Part shown: piece by piece, positions 21,891 through 31,322 of the stretch
Position numbering within the stretch: position 1 is the first letter of the stretch
Layout of the letters: each line of letters starts with the position of its first letter
Assembly (NCBI GenBank): GCA_001970955.1
Contig: MPUH01000117.1
Location: 37,609 to 101,608, forward strand
Length of the DNA stretch: 64,000 nucleotides
Source: Stentor coeruleus
Lineage: Eukaryota; Ciliophora; Heterotrichea; Heterotrichida; Stentoridae
Direction: 5' to 3'
Made by a program: the position numbers and the translations under genes
The notes under the pieces: model-generated
Database searches by the model: none
The model's input: only the letters and a program-made list of their open reading frames with translations
Told to the model about the DNA's origin: nothing

Positions 21891-24560
21891 ATGGGCAGCT
21901 GCTTACGTACTTCATCACGACCTAGAGTAATAATAAACGATAATGAGGGTCAAGAAATCTCAGAAGCTAATACAAAGACTTCAAGGAAATTCAAACAAAG
22001 CATGCCAGATCCAAGATTAAGCAAAGATACAAAAGTGCCCACTGACGCCAAGTTCGCAATAGTTCAAGACAAATCCAAGTCAAAAGCTGACATCAGCTTT
22101 ATAAACGTCTCTCTAACAAAGCATTTTATTTTCAATAGTCTTACTGAAGAACAAAGAGAATCAGTCATTAACCACATGAAATACTATATTTTAGAACCAA
22201 GAGAGATAGTCTTTGAACAAAACAGTGTAGGGTCAACATTCTTTGTCATAGCTCATGGGAAACTAGAAGTGATTATAGATGAGAAACGTGTTAATGTCTT
22301 AAGACCGCAAGATAGTTTTGGGGAATTAGCTTTAATACATGACACACCAAGATCAGCAACATTGAAGACAATAGAAAATTCTTCACTTTGGGGTGTTGAT
22401 AGGAAAACCTTTAGAAACACGTTAGAACAAATAAATGCTCTTAATTATGCTGAAAATCATGGGCTTATTGAAAGTATTCCTGTATTTAAAATATTAAACA
22501 ATACGCAAATTGAATCACTTATTTCATCTATAGCGACTAATATGTATGGTCAAGGACAGGTTATTGTTAATGAAGGGGAAACTGGGGACTTGCTTTTTAT
22601 TATTAAACAAGGAAGTGTTGTTTGTAGTCAGGAAGGAAAAGATATTAAAACTATGGAAAAAGGGGATTATTTTGGTGAACAGGCTTTACTTTATAATTCA
22701 GTACGAACAGCGACAATTACTGCAGCTGAGAATACAAAATGTTTAACTATAGGTCGTACAGAACTTACAAAGCTATTCGGAACATCACTTCAGTTGATTA
22801 TACATAAAAACTCACAAAGGATTGCATTTGATAAAAATGTGTACCTTAAAAAACTGACAAAAACACAATTTGAAAAACTCTTGAATTGCTCGGAAATCAA
22901 AGAACTTAGTGAAGGTGAAAAAGTGATTTTTGCAGGGACGAGGAAAGGGGATAATGTTGTTGTGGTTATTAAAGGAGAGTTAACAACTTTAGATGAGGAA
23001 ATTGTATATAAAGTATTTGATATTATTGGATTAGATGAAGCTATACAAGCACTTGATGATGTGTTTGAAAATGATTATTATGCTAAAGGTGATGTTAATT
23101 TGGCTATTATCCCGAATATAAGTTTTTTTAATGCTATAGGTGGCGACTATCATAAAGTTACAACAAATAATGACGCAATAAAACTACTAAAAAAAATCCC
23201 CCTTTTTCGGTATTTAAGTGAAGAACAGTTTGAAAGCTTAATCCAATGCCTTCGAGTCGAAAATTTCAAAAACGAAACCATCATCTTTTCCCAAAATCAA
23301 CCTGGAGAGTCTTTGTTCCTTATAAAATCTGGTCGAGTTGAAGTCATTGATAAAGATACAAATCGAGTACTACGTAATATAACTAAAGATGACTACTTCG
23401 GCGAACGATCTTTACTTTTTGATAAATTCCGTTCAGCAACAATAAAAGCTAAAGGTGAAGTTACCTGTTGGGTGCTTTACAAATCTGATTTTATGAGCAT
23501 TCTTGATGAAAAACTCAAAAAACTCCTTATGAAAAGAATTGAACTTCAAGATGATAACCTTAATCTTAACGACTTCCATATAGTCAATCAAATCGGTACT
23601 GGAACTTTTGGTAATGTCTTTCTCGTCATCCACAAGCAAAAAAAATCCTTATACGCCTTAAAAGCTGTAAATAAAAAAAAAATCCGTGCTTACGAAATGG
23701 AAGATAACCTTCTATTAGAACGTAAAATCCTGTTACAAATTGACCATGTATTAATATCGAAACTTATAAAAACCTTTAAAGATGATAAACGAGTTTATTT
23801 TTTATTAGAATATATAAGAGGAATGAACTTATTTAATGTTTTAAGAAAACTTGATGTACTAACTGTAGCTGATGCAAAATTCTATACGGCTTGTATATTT
23901 TTAATGTTAGAACATTTACATGAAAGAGATATTATATATAGAGATTTACATCCTATGAATATTATGATTGATGATGAAGGATATCCAAAACTCATTGATT
24001 TTGGTGCTGCTAAAATTATTAAAGGTAGGACTTATACAATAGCAGGAATACCACCACATTATATGGCACCAGAAATTATTACAGGGCATGGGTATACTTT
24101 AAGTGCTGATTATTGGAGTGCTGGGATTATGTTATATGAGTTTTTATATGCAGCAGTTCCTTTTGGTGAAGAAGAAAATGACCCTTATGTTGTATATGAA
24201 ATGATCCAACAAGGGAAGTTGGTTTTTCCTACAAATGCTGATAATAAAGATAAAATTAAAGATTTACTAGTCCAGTTGTTGAGTAAAAACCCAGCGACAA
24301 GGCTTGGGGGAAGTTTTGAGAATTTAAAAGCACATCATTGGTTTATAGGGATTAATTGGGAAAAAATTGTTAGAAGGGAACTTCCAACACCTTATGTGCC
24401 GATATTGTCGACGATATTACATGATGCAGAAACAGCTTTGAAACAACGTAAACCATTGGATGAGGTTATAACGAAAGCTGAAAAACATGATGAAATACCC
24501 AAGCCGAGACCTATTAAGGAAGGGTTTAATGTTAATTGGGATGAGGAGTTTAAAGGTTAG
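21891..24560 (+). CDS. alveolate-type cGMP-dependent protein kinase (PKG-like), four CNB domains
   Basis: 889 aa. Starts MGSCLRTSS, a good N-myristoylation signal. Four tandem cyclic-nucleotide-binding domains follow. Phosphate-binding cassettes are intact in CNB-A (FGELALIHDTPRSAT, ~142), CNB-B (FGEQALLYNSVRTAT, ~260) and CNB-D (FGERSLLFDKFRSAT, ~503); the third domain (~310-425) has lost its cassette. Four CNBs with a degenerate third is the layout known for apicomplexan PKG. The AGC kinase domain starts ~564 (GTGTFGNVF) with Lys in YALK and LIDFGAAK. The catalytic loop reads YRDLHPMN where YRDLKPEN is usual, so the loop Lys is His, and the activation segment is TIAGIPPHYMAPE. Likely membrane-tethered and cGMP-regulated; activity is uncertain because of the loop change. 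Confidence 0.9.
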   Translation: MGSCLRTSSRPRVIINDNEGQEISEANTKTSRKFKQSMPDPRLSKDTKVPTDAKFAIVQDKSKSKADISFINVSLTKHFIFNSLTEEQRESVINHMKYYILEPREIVFEQNSVGSTFFVIAHGKLEVIIDEKRVNVLRPQDSFGELALIHDTPRSATLKTIENSSLWGVDRKTFRNTLEQINALNYAENHGLIESIPVFKILNNTQIESLISSIATNMYGQGQVIVNEGETGDLLFIIKQGSVVCSQEGKDIKTMEKGDYFGEQALLYNSVRTATITAAENTKCLTIGRTELTKLFGTSLQLIIHKNSQRIAFDKNVYLKKLTKTQFEKLLNCSEIKELSEGEKVIFAGTRKGDNVVVVIKGELTTLDEEIVYKVFDIIGLDEAIQALDDVFENDYYAKGDVNLAIIPNISFFNAIGGDYHKVTTNNDAIKLLKKIPLFRYLSEEQFESLIQCLRVENFKNETIIFSQNQPGESLFLIKSGRVEVIDKDTNRVLRNITKDDYFGERSLLFDKFRSATIKAKGEVTCWVLYKSDFMSILDEKLKKLLMKRIELQDDNLNLNDFHIVNQIGTGTFGNVFLVIHKQKKSLYALKAVNKKKIRAYEMEDNLLLERKILLQIDHVLISKLIKTFKDDKRVYFLLEYIRGMNLFNVLRKLDVLTVADAKFYTACIFLMLEHLHERDIIYRDLHPMNIMIDDEGYPKLIDFGAAKIIKGRTYTIAGIPPHYMAPEIITGHGYTLSADYWSAGIMLYEFLYAAVPFGEEENDPYVVYEMIQQGKLVFPTNADNKDKIKDLLVQLLSKNPATRLGGSFENLKAHHWFIGINWEKIVRRELPTPYVPILSTILHDAETALKQRKPLDEVITKAEKHDEIPKPRPIKEGFNVNWDEEFKG

Positions 24561-24708
24561 TATAGCTAAAAAGATATGAAATATTATGATTAGATTAATA
24601 ATTATAATATTAAATAAAGATAAATTATCCAACTCTAGTACGATAGTTGTCGAAACATTTATTTTTATGTAATAAAAATGTCTAATCTATAATTAAAACC
24701 AATTTTTA

Positions 24709-26010
24709 CTAAGAATTTCTAATCCCACAGTATAAGCAAGTGCAATCATGAGGATAATAGCCAAAGTTTTTCTTGCAATTGCTGCATTTTCTGAACTCCA
24801 TAGGAAATCCTTCAAAAAAAGCTCCATACAAATCTAGAAACTGTTCATGATAATATCCAGAATAATTCGTTGTTAATATAATTTTAGCAGCATCTTGAAA
24901 GAAAACAAAAGGAAAACAATACTGGTTATAACAATCTTCAACCAAACATCCAAGTCTATGTTTTTCTGGTATTAAATATTGAAACATTCCTTGTTCAATA
25001 TAATAAACAAAAGCATTAAAAGTTATATTGAAATTCTCAGCTGTACAATTTAAGCAAAATACATGGTCACATTCTAATATTTTCCCTGGGATTTGACATT
25101 TCGGGCATTTTCCTAAACTTTCAGGGACAAGTTCAGCACCTAAGATTTTTTTATCAGGTTTAAAAACAATAGACATTGCTTGAATTGGGATTAAGAAAAT
25201 TTGTGAGATTCGTTTAGGAGAGTTAGCTTCATAATCTTGATCTTCAATTCTGAGGTTTTTGTTTATAGGTTTTAGTTTTGGTTTTGGGTTTGTTAATGCA
25301 TGATTATAGATATTTTTATCTGGAATTATATCATCGTCTGCATCAGAAATGGATTCATCTTGGCTACATTGGGTATCATTATTAGCGTTGGTTTTAAAGT
25401 AAAGGATGCATTTATTACAGAAATCTATTTTGGAGATGTAGTTAGAATATTCAGGTTTTTTTAGTTGGTTTAAACAGAAAATGCAGTAATAATGAGTATT
25501 GCAGACTTGGTGTTTTATATATGAACCTTTTTTACGGCAGATGTTGCAACTATTACTGTTTACTTGAGTTTCAAAGATTTTGTTACAGCAGGCTAGAGGA
25601 AAGTTTGAAGCTATTAGGCATTCAAAATAACTTTTAAAACAATATGTATGATTGTTTTTGCAATCTATATTTAGTATAGCAGTAGCTTTGTTAATAAATT
25701 TAGCATGCTGGAAACATAAAGTTTTTTTTTTCATTCTTGTATTGCACTCGATACAAGCTAAATTTGAATTAAAACCCTCTTTTACACACTCTTTGCATAG
25801 AATGTGATTTGGACATAAATATATTGGATCTTTATATTCTTGATGATAAAGCGAACAAGTCATTCTACTCCTTTTTAGATTCCTTAGGATACTTTTGCAT
25901 TGATCACAATCATTAGTTAGAAAGTCAGATGTTCCTTTAAGATAGCATTTCATGCAAAATTCATGATCTTTGTGAAGAGCTTTATTATCCTTATGTAAAC
26001 ACCTTTCCAT
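24709..26010 (-). CDS. cysteine-rich zinc-binding (RING/B-box-like) protein
   Basis: 433 aa with more than 40 Cys and many His in repeated CxxC pairs (CMKCY, CDQC, CKECV, CIEC, CNIC, CPKC, CLNC, CSNC, CLYC), arranged as several RING-like or treble-clef modules split by an acidic linker near residues 215-260. The last part (CPKCQIPGKILECDHVFCLNC) is the most RING-like. Such proteins are often ubiquitin ligases or scaffolds, but no standard RING spacing is certain, so function is not assigned. Single exon, convergent with the PKG-like gene. Confidence 0.6.
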   Translation of the reverse strand: MERCLHKDNKALHKDHEFCMKCYLKGTSDFLTNDCDQCKSILRNLKRSRMTCSLYHQEYKDPIYLCPNHILCKECVKEGFNSNLACIECNTRMKKKTLCFQHAKFINKATAILNIDCKNNHTYCFKSYFECLIASNFPLACCNKIFETQVNSNSCNICRKKGSYIKHQVCNTHYYCIFCLNQLKKPEYSNYISKIDFCNKCILYFKTNANNDTQCSQDESISDADDDIIPDKNIYNHALTNPKPKLKPINKNLRIEDQDYEANSPKRISQIFLIPIQAMSIVFKPDKKILGAELVPESLGKCPKCQIPGKILECDHVFCLNCTAENFNITFNAFVYYIEQGMFQYLIPEKHRLGCLVEDCYNQYCFPFVFFQDAAKIILTTNYSGYYHEQFLDLYGAFFEGFPMEFRKCSNCKKNFGYYPHDCTCLYCGIRNS

Positions 26011-26342
26011 TACAGAATTATTTTTTACAACAATGTTTATCTATAAACAATTTGAACTATACAGGATGAAAAACTTATAAATTTGTATATCTAATGTAAT
26101 TATAGTTTAAAATTCTTATAAATATTATCCTAACACCAAAAAATTTTAATTATAATTTCCCTATATTCCTACCTTCTAAGCTTATAATAATTATAATCAA
26201 AAAAAAAAAAAACTGGGAAAACCAATTATTTATTTTACCCTAAAACATTCAACTTTCCTTTTCCCAATACAAACACACTATAATACTTTTTATCACAAAA
26301 CCCCTCCAACATAAATCTTAAAAAATAATTCCGAATATAAAA
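26011..26342. other. divergent spacer, no gene seen
   Basis: 332 bp between divergent genes, AT-rich. The right half is C-rich and G-poor on +. A run of 12 A lies near 26201-26212. Confidence 0.5.
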
Positions 26343-28082
26343 ATGTCCATAAAAGACCAATTCTCTTCAATAAGTAACCTCTAAAAAGTGAAAAAAGACC
26401 CTTCACAAATCGCTGACGACTTTCAAGAATTCATAAAAAAGCTATCAAAATCATCTTACAATTTTACTGATTTATACGCAGACTCCATTTGCAAATTAGA
26501 AATAGAACCACAGCTTGTCTTAACTTTCAGAATACTATCTGAAGTTAAATTCAAAGGTTATTCTATTGAAATTACTGAATCATTAATAAATTATCTACTT
26601 AAGCTTAAGCTTAATTTCTCTGGAACAGCAGATTTTGTATCAATGATGGCCAGAGCATATAAAGACTGTATAGATCCTGAATTACTACATAATTATTGTA
26701 AAATGTTTGAAGCACCAATTGATAATACAGAATTATTAGAATATGCGGCTTATTTGATTTTGATGAGGCATATGAAAAAAGGTATTGTTTTGTTAAAAAC
26801 TTTTGGATTGATTGTAAGACATAATTAGAAAGAATTTACAAACAGTTTTAATTTGATACCTTTACTTATAGAGGATAAGGGGTATGATTTATTGAAACTG
26901 GTTATTGATAAAGATAAGGACATGGCGGCAAATGCTGTAAACTACTTGTGCAATTCTAAAGTATGGGATCAAGCTGAAAGTATTATAACTTCTTATCATC
27001 TTAATCATGCAGATTTCCCTTTTTTTATTAAAAAAACGAAAAAACGAGCACTTGAGTTCTTTTTCAAAGATGGGGTCATTATTAGAAACTTAATCGATTT
27101 ATCAGAAAAAGATAATCTTTCCCTTGCTGCTTTAATCGACATTTTACTTGAAAACTCTGAAGTATCTCAAGAGCATTTATGGATGAACAAAATCGCATTT
27201 TACCTCGCTCAAAAAAACCCTGAAGCTATCAACTATATGAAACCTGAACTTAAAAAATATCTTAACAACATGCCTTTAGTAAATTATACACCTCAAGAAG
27301 ATACTTTTGGGCCAATAACAGCTAATTGTGGACGTATGCCAGAAATCCCTGTGACAATTATAGACACAGAAGAATTAGTAAATAGTTTAAACTGGGAAGG
27401 TTTGAATATGGTCGCTTTAGATACAGAATGGAAAACTGAACTTGGGAAATACTCTTCATCTAATGTGTCAATATTACAAATAGCATTACCAGGACAAGTA
27501 TATATAATTGATTTATTACAATTAAATCAAGTCCCAGCACTTGACACTAAACTTTTTAACCTATTAAGTAGTGCTGAGATATATAAACTTGGTATACAAT
27601 TTGATGGAGATTTGATTAATCTAAAAAATTCTTATAAACATATGATTTGTTTTCAAGAAAAAGTTGTTGGGTATATAGATTTACTTGAAGTTTATAAAAG
27701 AAGTCAAAAACTTAACCCAGGAGGTTTGGCTAGTTTGGCTGAAATTATTATTGGGACACAGATGTGTAAAGTTGAACAGAAGTCTAATTGGGAACTTAGA
27801 CCTTTAAGATATTCACAATTACATTATGCATGTGTTGATGCTTATATATGTTTAGGTGTATATTGCAAATTAGCTGCTGATGGTATAGTTATTGAATCAG
27901 ATATTGTAACTTTAGGTGGTACTACTGTTAGAAGTAATGATAATACACCTATGCAACAAAAATGTGAGATATGTAAGAGTAGGGTTCATACTATTGAAAA
28001 TTGCTTACATAAAATTAAATGTAGGGTTTGTGGAGCTGCATGGCATACTGGAGAAAGCTGCCCTTGTTATGGATTAGCTTAG
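26343..28082 (+). CDS. Mut-7/EXD3-like DEDDy 3'-5' exonuclease with two zinc knuckles
   Basis: Three exons: 26343-26373, 26389-26813 and 26829-28082. They are split by 15-nt introns at 26374-26388 and 26814-26828; the first splits an ATG codon (A|TG). 569 aa. The N-terminal ~300 residues are helical, as in Mut-7/EXD3. The nuclease has motif I ALDTEWKTE (~350), motif II LGIQFDGDLINL, and motif III YACVDAY (Tyr and Asp of the DEDDy class). Two CCHC knuckles end the protein: CEICKSRVHTIENC (~530) and CRVCGAAWHTGESC (~552), both C-x2-C-x4-H-x4-C. Likely an RNA 3'-5' exonuclease; C. elegans MUT-7 acts in small-RNA pathways. The knuckles suggest direct nucleic-acid binding. Confidence 0.85.
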
Positions 28083-28210
28083 GATAAAAGTAATAGGATA
28101 TTATAGGTTTAAAATATTAAGGGTTTTTTAATATATAATCGAATATTATCTTATTATTAAATAAAAACTTATTACATAATTAAATTCAAACTAATATCAT
28201 TTTATCAACC

Positions 28211-29434
28211 CTAGTTTTTTTTTCTCCTTAATAACCACATTCTATCTTCGATACTCAAATAAGTTATCCCGTTTTCCATTGCGTCAATAAAACTTTCTAG
28301 ATTCAACTCACAGTTTCCCCATGCTCCATTTAAAACCCTTGATATAAGTTTTAAAGTCCTTTCATCAAATTTTCCTTTTATTATATCCTCTGATAAAACA
28401 ATCCCATCATGATCTTCATCTAATTCATCAAATATGATTTTATACTGAGAAATCCTAAAGACTTTATAAATATCTTGAGAGATTTCTGGAGCTTCAGGGG
28501 TTTTTGATGTATAAAGTCTATCCCAAAAAGGTGTTTCCATAGGAGTAGTTGGTTCTCTACATATAATAGGGGTAAAAAGTTCTTGATTTGTAGTAGGATC
28601 AAGGGTTTCCATTTTGCTTTTAGTTTTTTTAATCCTAGCTTCAGTAGCAAGGTGTGAATTTAAAAGTCTATTAACACAAGCAAAACGATCCGGGTCATTT
28701 TTTGGACTTTCTTTTAGAATTTTAGGGGATTTTTTATTAGAACTTTGTTTTATCACTGCTTGAAGATAGAGTTTTTCATGTATATTCCCTGTGCTTGGCA
28801 TTTGTGAATAGATTTTCGGTCTGAATGAACATTCTTGAAGAGCTTTGGTCCCATATGGCTGTTCTTGAGGACGGGTTAGAGGTTTAGTTTTAAGGAAAAA
28901 CTCACTAGCTGATGTACTTGTTGATATGTTTTTATGTGGTAAGGATGGGTGGAAAGTGAGGTTTTTTTCAGACTCTTTTTTAAGGTTTGATTTTATAGCC
29001 AAAGCTTTTTGCCATTTCGAGTTCTGACAAGCTTTATCTTGTCTGTAGAGGATTTCACCATAATTTATTGGCGATGCAACCTTTTGTTGGATTGGGAGCG
29101 AGGGTCTTTTGTTAATGCGTTTTGTGTATTTGCTTTCCATGTAAAGGCGTTTGTGGATGTTTGAAGTTTCTTCAGGTTTCTTTTGAGGTTTTGGCTGAGA
29201 TTTTGACGATGGTTCAAAGATCTGCTGCTGTTCGGCTATCATTTTTGAAAGGGTTTCTTCGAGTATTTGGTCTAGGCCATGCTTTTTTGCGAACTCTTTC
29301 GCTAGGACTTTTGGTGAATCGTCTGCTGTTATAAACACACTATCTTTTTTACCTTGATCTAATTCTACTGTGATAACAATAGTCTCTGGCTTACTGCTAG
29401 TGTTTTCATCAATACTACAGTCGATTTTACTCAT
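28211..29434 (-). CDS. EF-hand protein with cytoskeletal-type F-x-P motifs
   Basis: 407 aa. Mostly polar and disordered, with repeated short motifs of the type LTFHPSLP and CSFRPKIY and recurring (H)EKLYL/KRLYMES helices, a style common in protist cytoskeletal or ciliary proteins. The C-terminus has an EF-hand loop, DELDEDHDGIVLSEDI, with Asp at the calcium-coordinating positions, and a second weak helix pair after it. Probably a calcium-sensing structural protein; exact role unknown. It converges on the exonuclease gene, with 128 bp between stops. Confidence 0.7.
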   Translation of the reverse strand: MSKIDCSIDENTSSKPETIVITVELDQGKKDSVFITADDSPKVLAKEFAKKHGLDQILEETLSKMIAEQQQIFEPSSKSQPKPQKKPEETSNIHKRLYMESKYTKRINKRPSLPIQQKVASPINYGEILYRQDKACQNSKWQKALAIKSNLKKESEKNLTFHPSLPHKNISTSTSASEFFLKTKPLTRPQEQPYGTKALQECSFRPKIYSQMPSTGNIHEKLYLQAVIKQSSNKKSPKILKESPKNDPDRFACVNRLLNSHLATEARIKKTKSKMETLDPTTNQELFTPIICREPTTPMETPFWDRLYTSKTPEAPEISQDIYKVFRISQYKIIFDELDEDHDGIVLSEDIIKGKFDERTLKLISRVLNGAWGNCELNLESFIDAMENGITYLSIEDRMWLLRRKKN

Positions 29435-29438
29435 AATA

Positions 29439-29624
29439 ATGGATAGTTTTATTAACTACATCATTCAAATAAGTATTCAAAATATTCTATTAAAGTTTAG
29501 AGAAGAAAGAATTTTCATCTGCATTATTTGTTATGATAAGTTTATTGGCCTTGAGAGTATTTATATTTATGAAGGAAGTATTCGTGATACCTTTGAAAAA
29601 ATATCAAATGATGTGAATAATTAA
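29439..29624 (+). CDS. possible small protein, weakly LSm-like
   Basis: 61 aa from the Met at 29439. The pattern of beta-like hydrophobics around LKFREERIFICIICYDKF faintly resembles an LSm/Sm fold, but the family Gly and Asn residues are not all there. Its start lies only 4 nt from the divergent EF-hand gene start, which would force overlapping promoters. That would be odd, but a similar 9-nt gap occurs at 53988-53996. Codons are not pure AT filler. Could equally be a chance ORF. Confidence 0.3.
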   Translation: MDSFINYIIQISIQNILLKFREERIFICIICYDKFIGLESIYIYEGSIRDTFEKISNDVNN

Positions 29625-31322
29625 AATTATTCAAAAATAAAGATTTATTAAAAATACACGTCAAGCAAATTTATGATAAAGGGATAAGAGAGTTTTATCT
29701 AAAATGTTAAAAGTACTTTACAATAAATATATGCTTAAAAAGAGGTTAAAAGATCCACCCTGCTATAGTAAGTATTCAATAAACATAAATTCATAACAAT
29801 TTGAAAATTAGTCAATTTTTATAGTTTTCTACTCACCATAAAATTCATCACCAAAAACATTTATACAATCTCACTTAATAAACTTATATATATATCAGTT
29901 CTTTAATAATTTATGCATCAAAACTTTAAANCTTAATAAACTTATATATATATCAGTTCTTTAATAATTTATGCATCAAAACTTTAAAGTTTATTCTATA
30001 TTTAATATATTAAATAGATTATAAATTAAATCATTTTATTTAAAAAAACTAATCTAAACTAAGTTATCTTAAACTAAACCCATAAATTAATTCATTTCAA
30101 AACAAAAAAATCAGTAAAATACTTCCTTTATCCTTCTTCTATCTCATAATTGAAATTGCCACAATGATATTTGAGTTAAACTAACATTTTTTCAAGCATT
30201 TCAAGCGACACAACTTGTCATAAATAATTATTTTTATAAATATAATATACCTTAACCATAAAAAAACCAAAATTAATATATTAAAATCAAATTCCCAAGC
30301 TATCATATATTTTCTAATTGGCACTTTTTTACATTTTGCATATTCCTTTAATATATCAGTTTCTTATACATTTATTAATTTTTTTTTAACTTTGTTAATA
30401 CCATACTATACATCTTATTAGAACTTTATAAAATACTTGTGAAAAGGCTATTTTATAAACAGGGAAAAATTTTTTTTTGCATCAGTTTTTTATTATTCTA
30501 AGCTAAATATGGGTAAAATATAATAATTGTATTATTTCTAGTTAAAAATTTTTTCCTTAGTATGAATTGAACTAATACTTAATTGGAAAATTTAATTTTA
30601 CTACTTATTTTTGATAATAAAATTCATGGTTAAGTTTATAAAAGCGCCTTTGTATAGGAATTATAAGCCATTTTCATGTATAGGTAGCATATTTAAATAT
30701 AAAATAGTTGATTTTTGAGATAATTTTGATTTGGTTCTAACTTTTAATAAGCAAAGGAAATAACTTATTCCAAGAAAAAATTAGCCTTGAACCTATCATG
30801 ATTTACTTACATAAATTATATAATTACTTATATCTTAATCTTTCAAATTAGATAATACATCAATGGAGGCTTAAGGTAATCTTCTTCCATAAGGTATCAG
30901 AAATGTCAGATACCCCTAGATCTTGGAAAAAGGATATACCCATAATCACATCTTATATGAAACAACAGAATCGATGATTTTTTTCAGTGGCTATGACACC
31001 AACATAGAACTTGTATTTCAAAATATCGATTTTTCGTTTTTACAAACTTAATACAGTCTGAAAAGTGCTAGCCCCCAAATTTATTATACATATACTTATA
31101 TAAAGTCTAATAGTCAGGGAAGTGAGTTTTGCTTATGGACAATAATAAATAAAAAAAATGGTCCGGCAAAGAAATTTTTCTAAGTAATTAAACTGTGAAA
31201 AACTTGCTTTATATAGAAGTAAGTTAATATGAACTTCTTATATTAAACCAGATTGAAATGCATTATTCATTTAACATACATAAAATAAAATTTAGATTCA
31301 TAATAATCATTAAAATATAAAG
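29625..31322. other. long spacer with a possible retroelement protease relic
   Basis: No intact gene. It contains the duplication around N29931. On the minus strand 31047-30860 is a short frame with one internal TAA whose residues resemble the end of a retropepsin (see findings). The stretch 30840-31150 is less AT-biased than the rest. Confidence 0.45.
29874..29988. repeat. direct duplication around N at 29931
   Basis: 29874-29930 and 29932-29988 are identical 57-bp copies. Confidence 0.85.
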
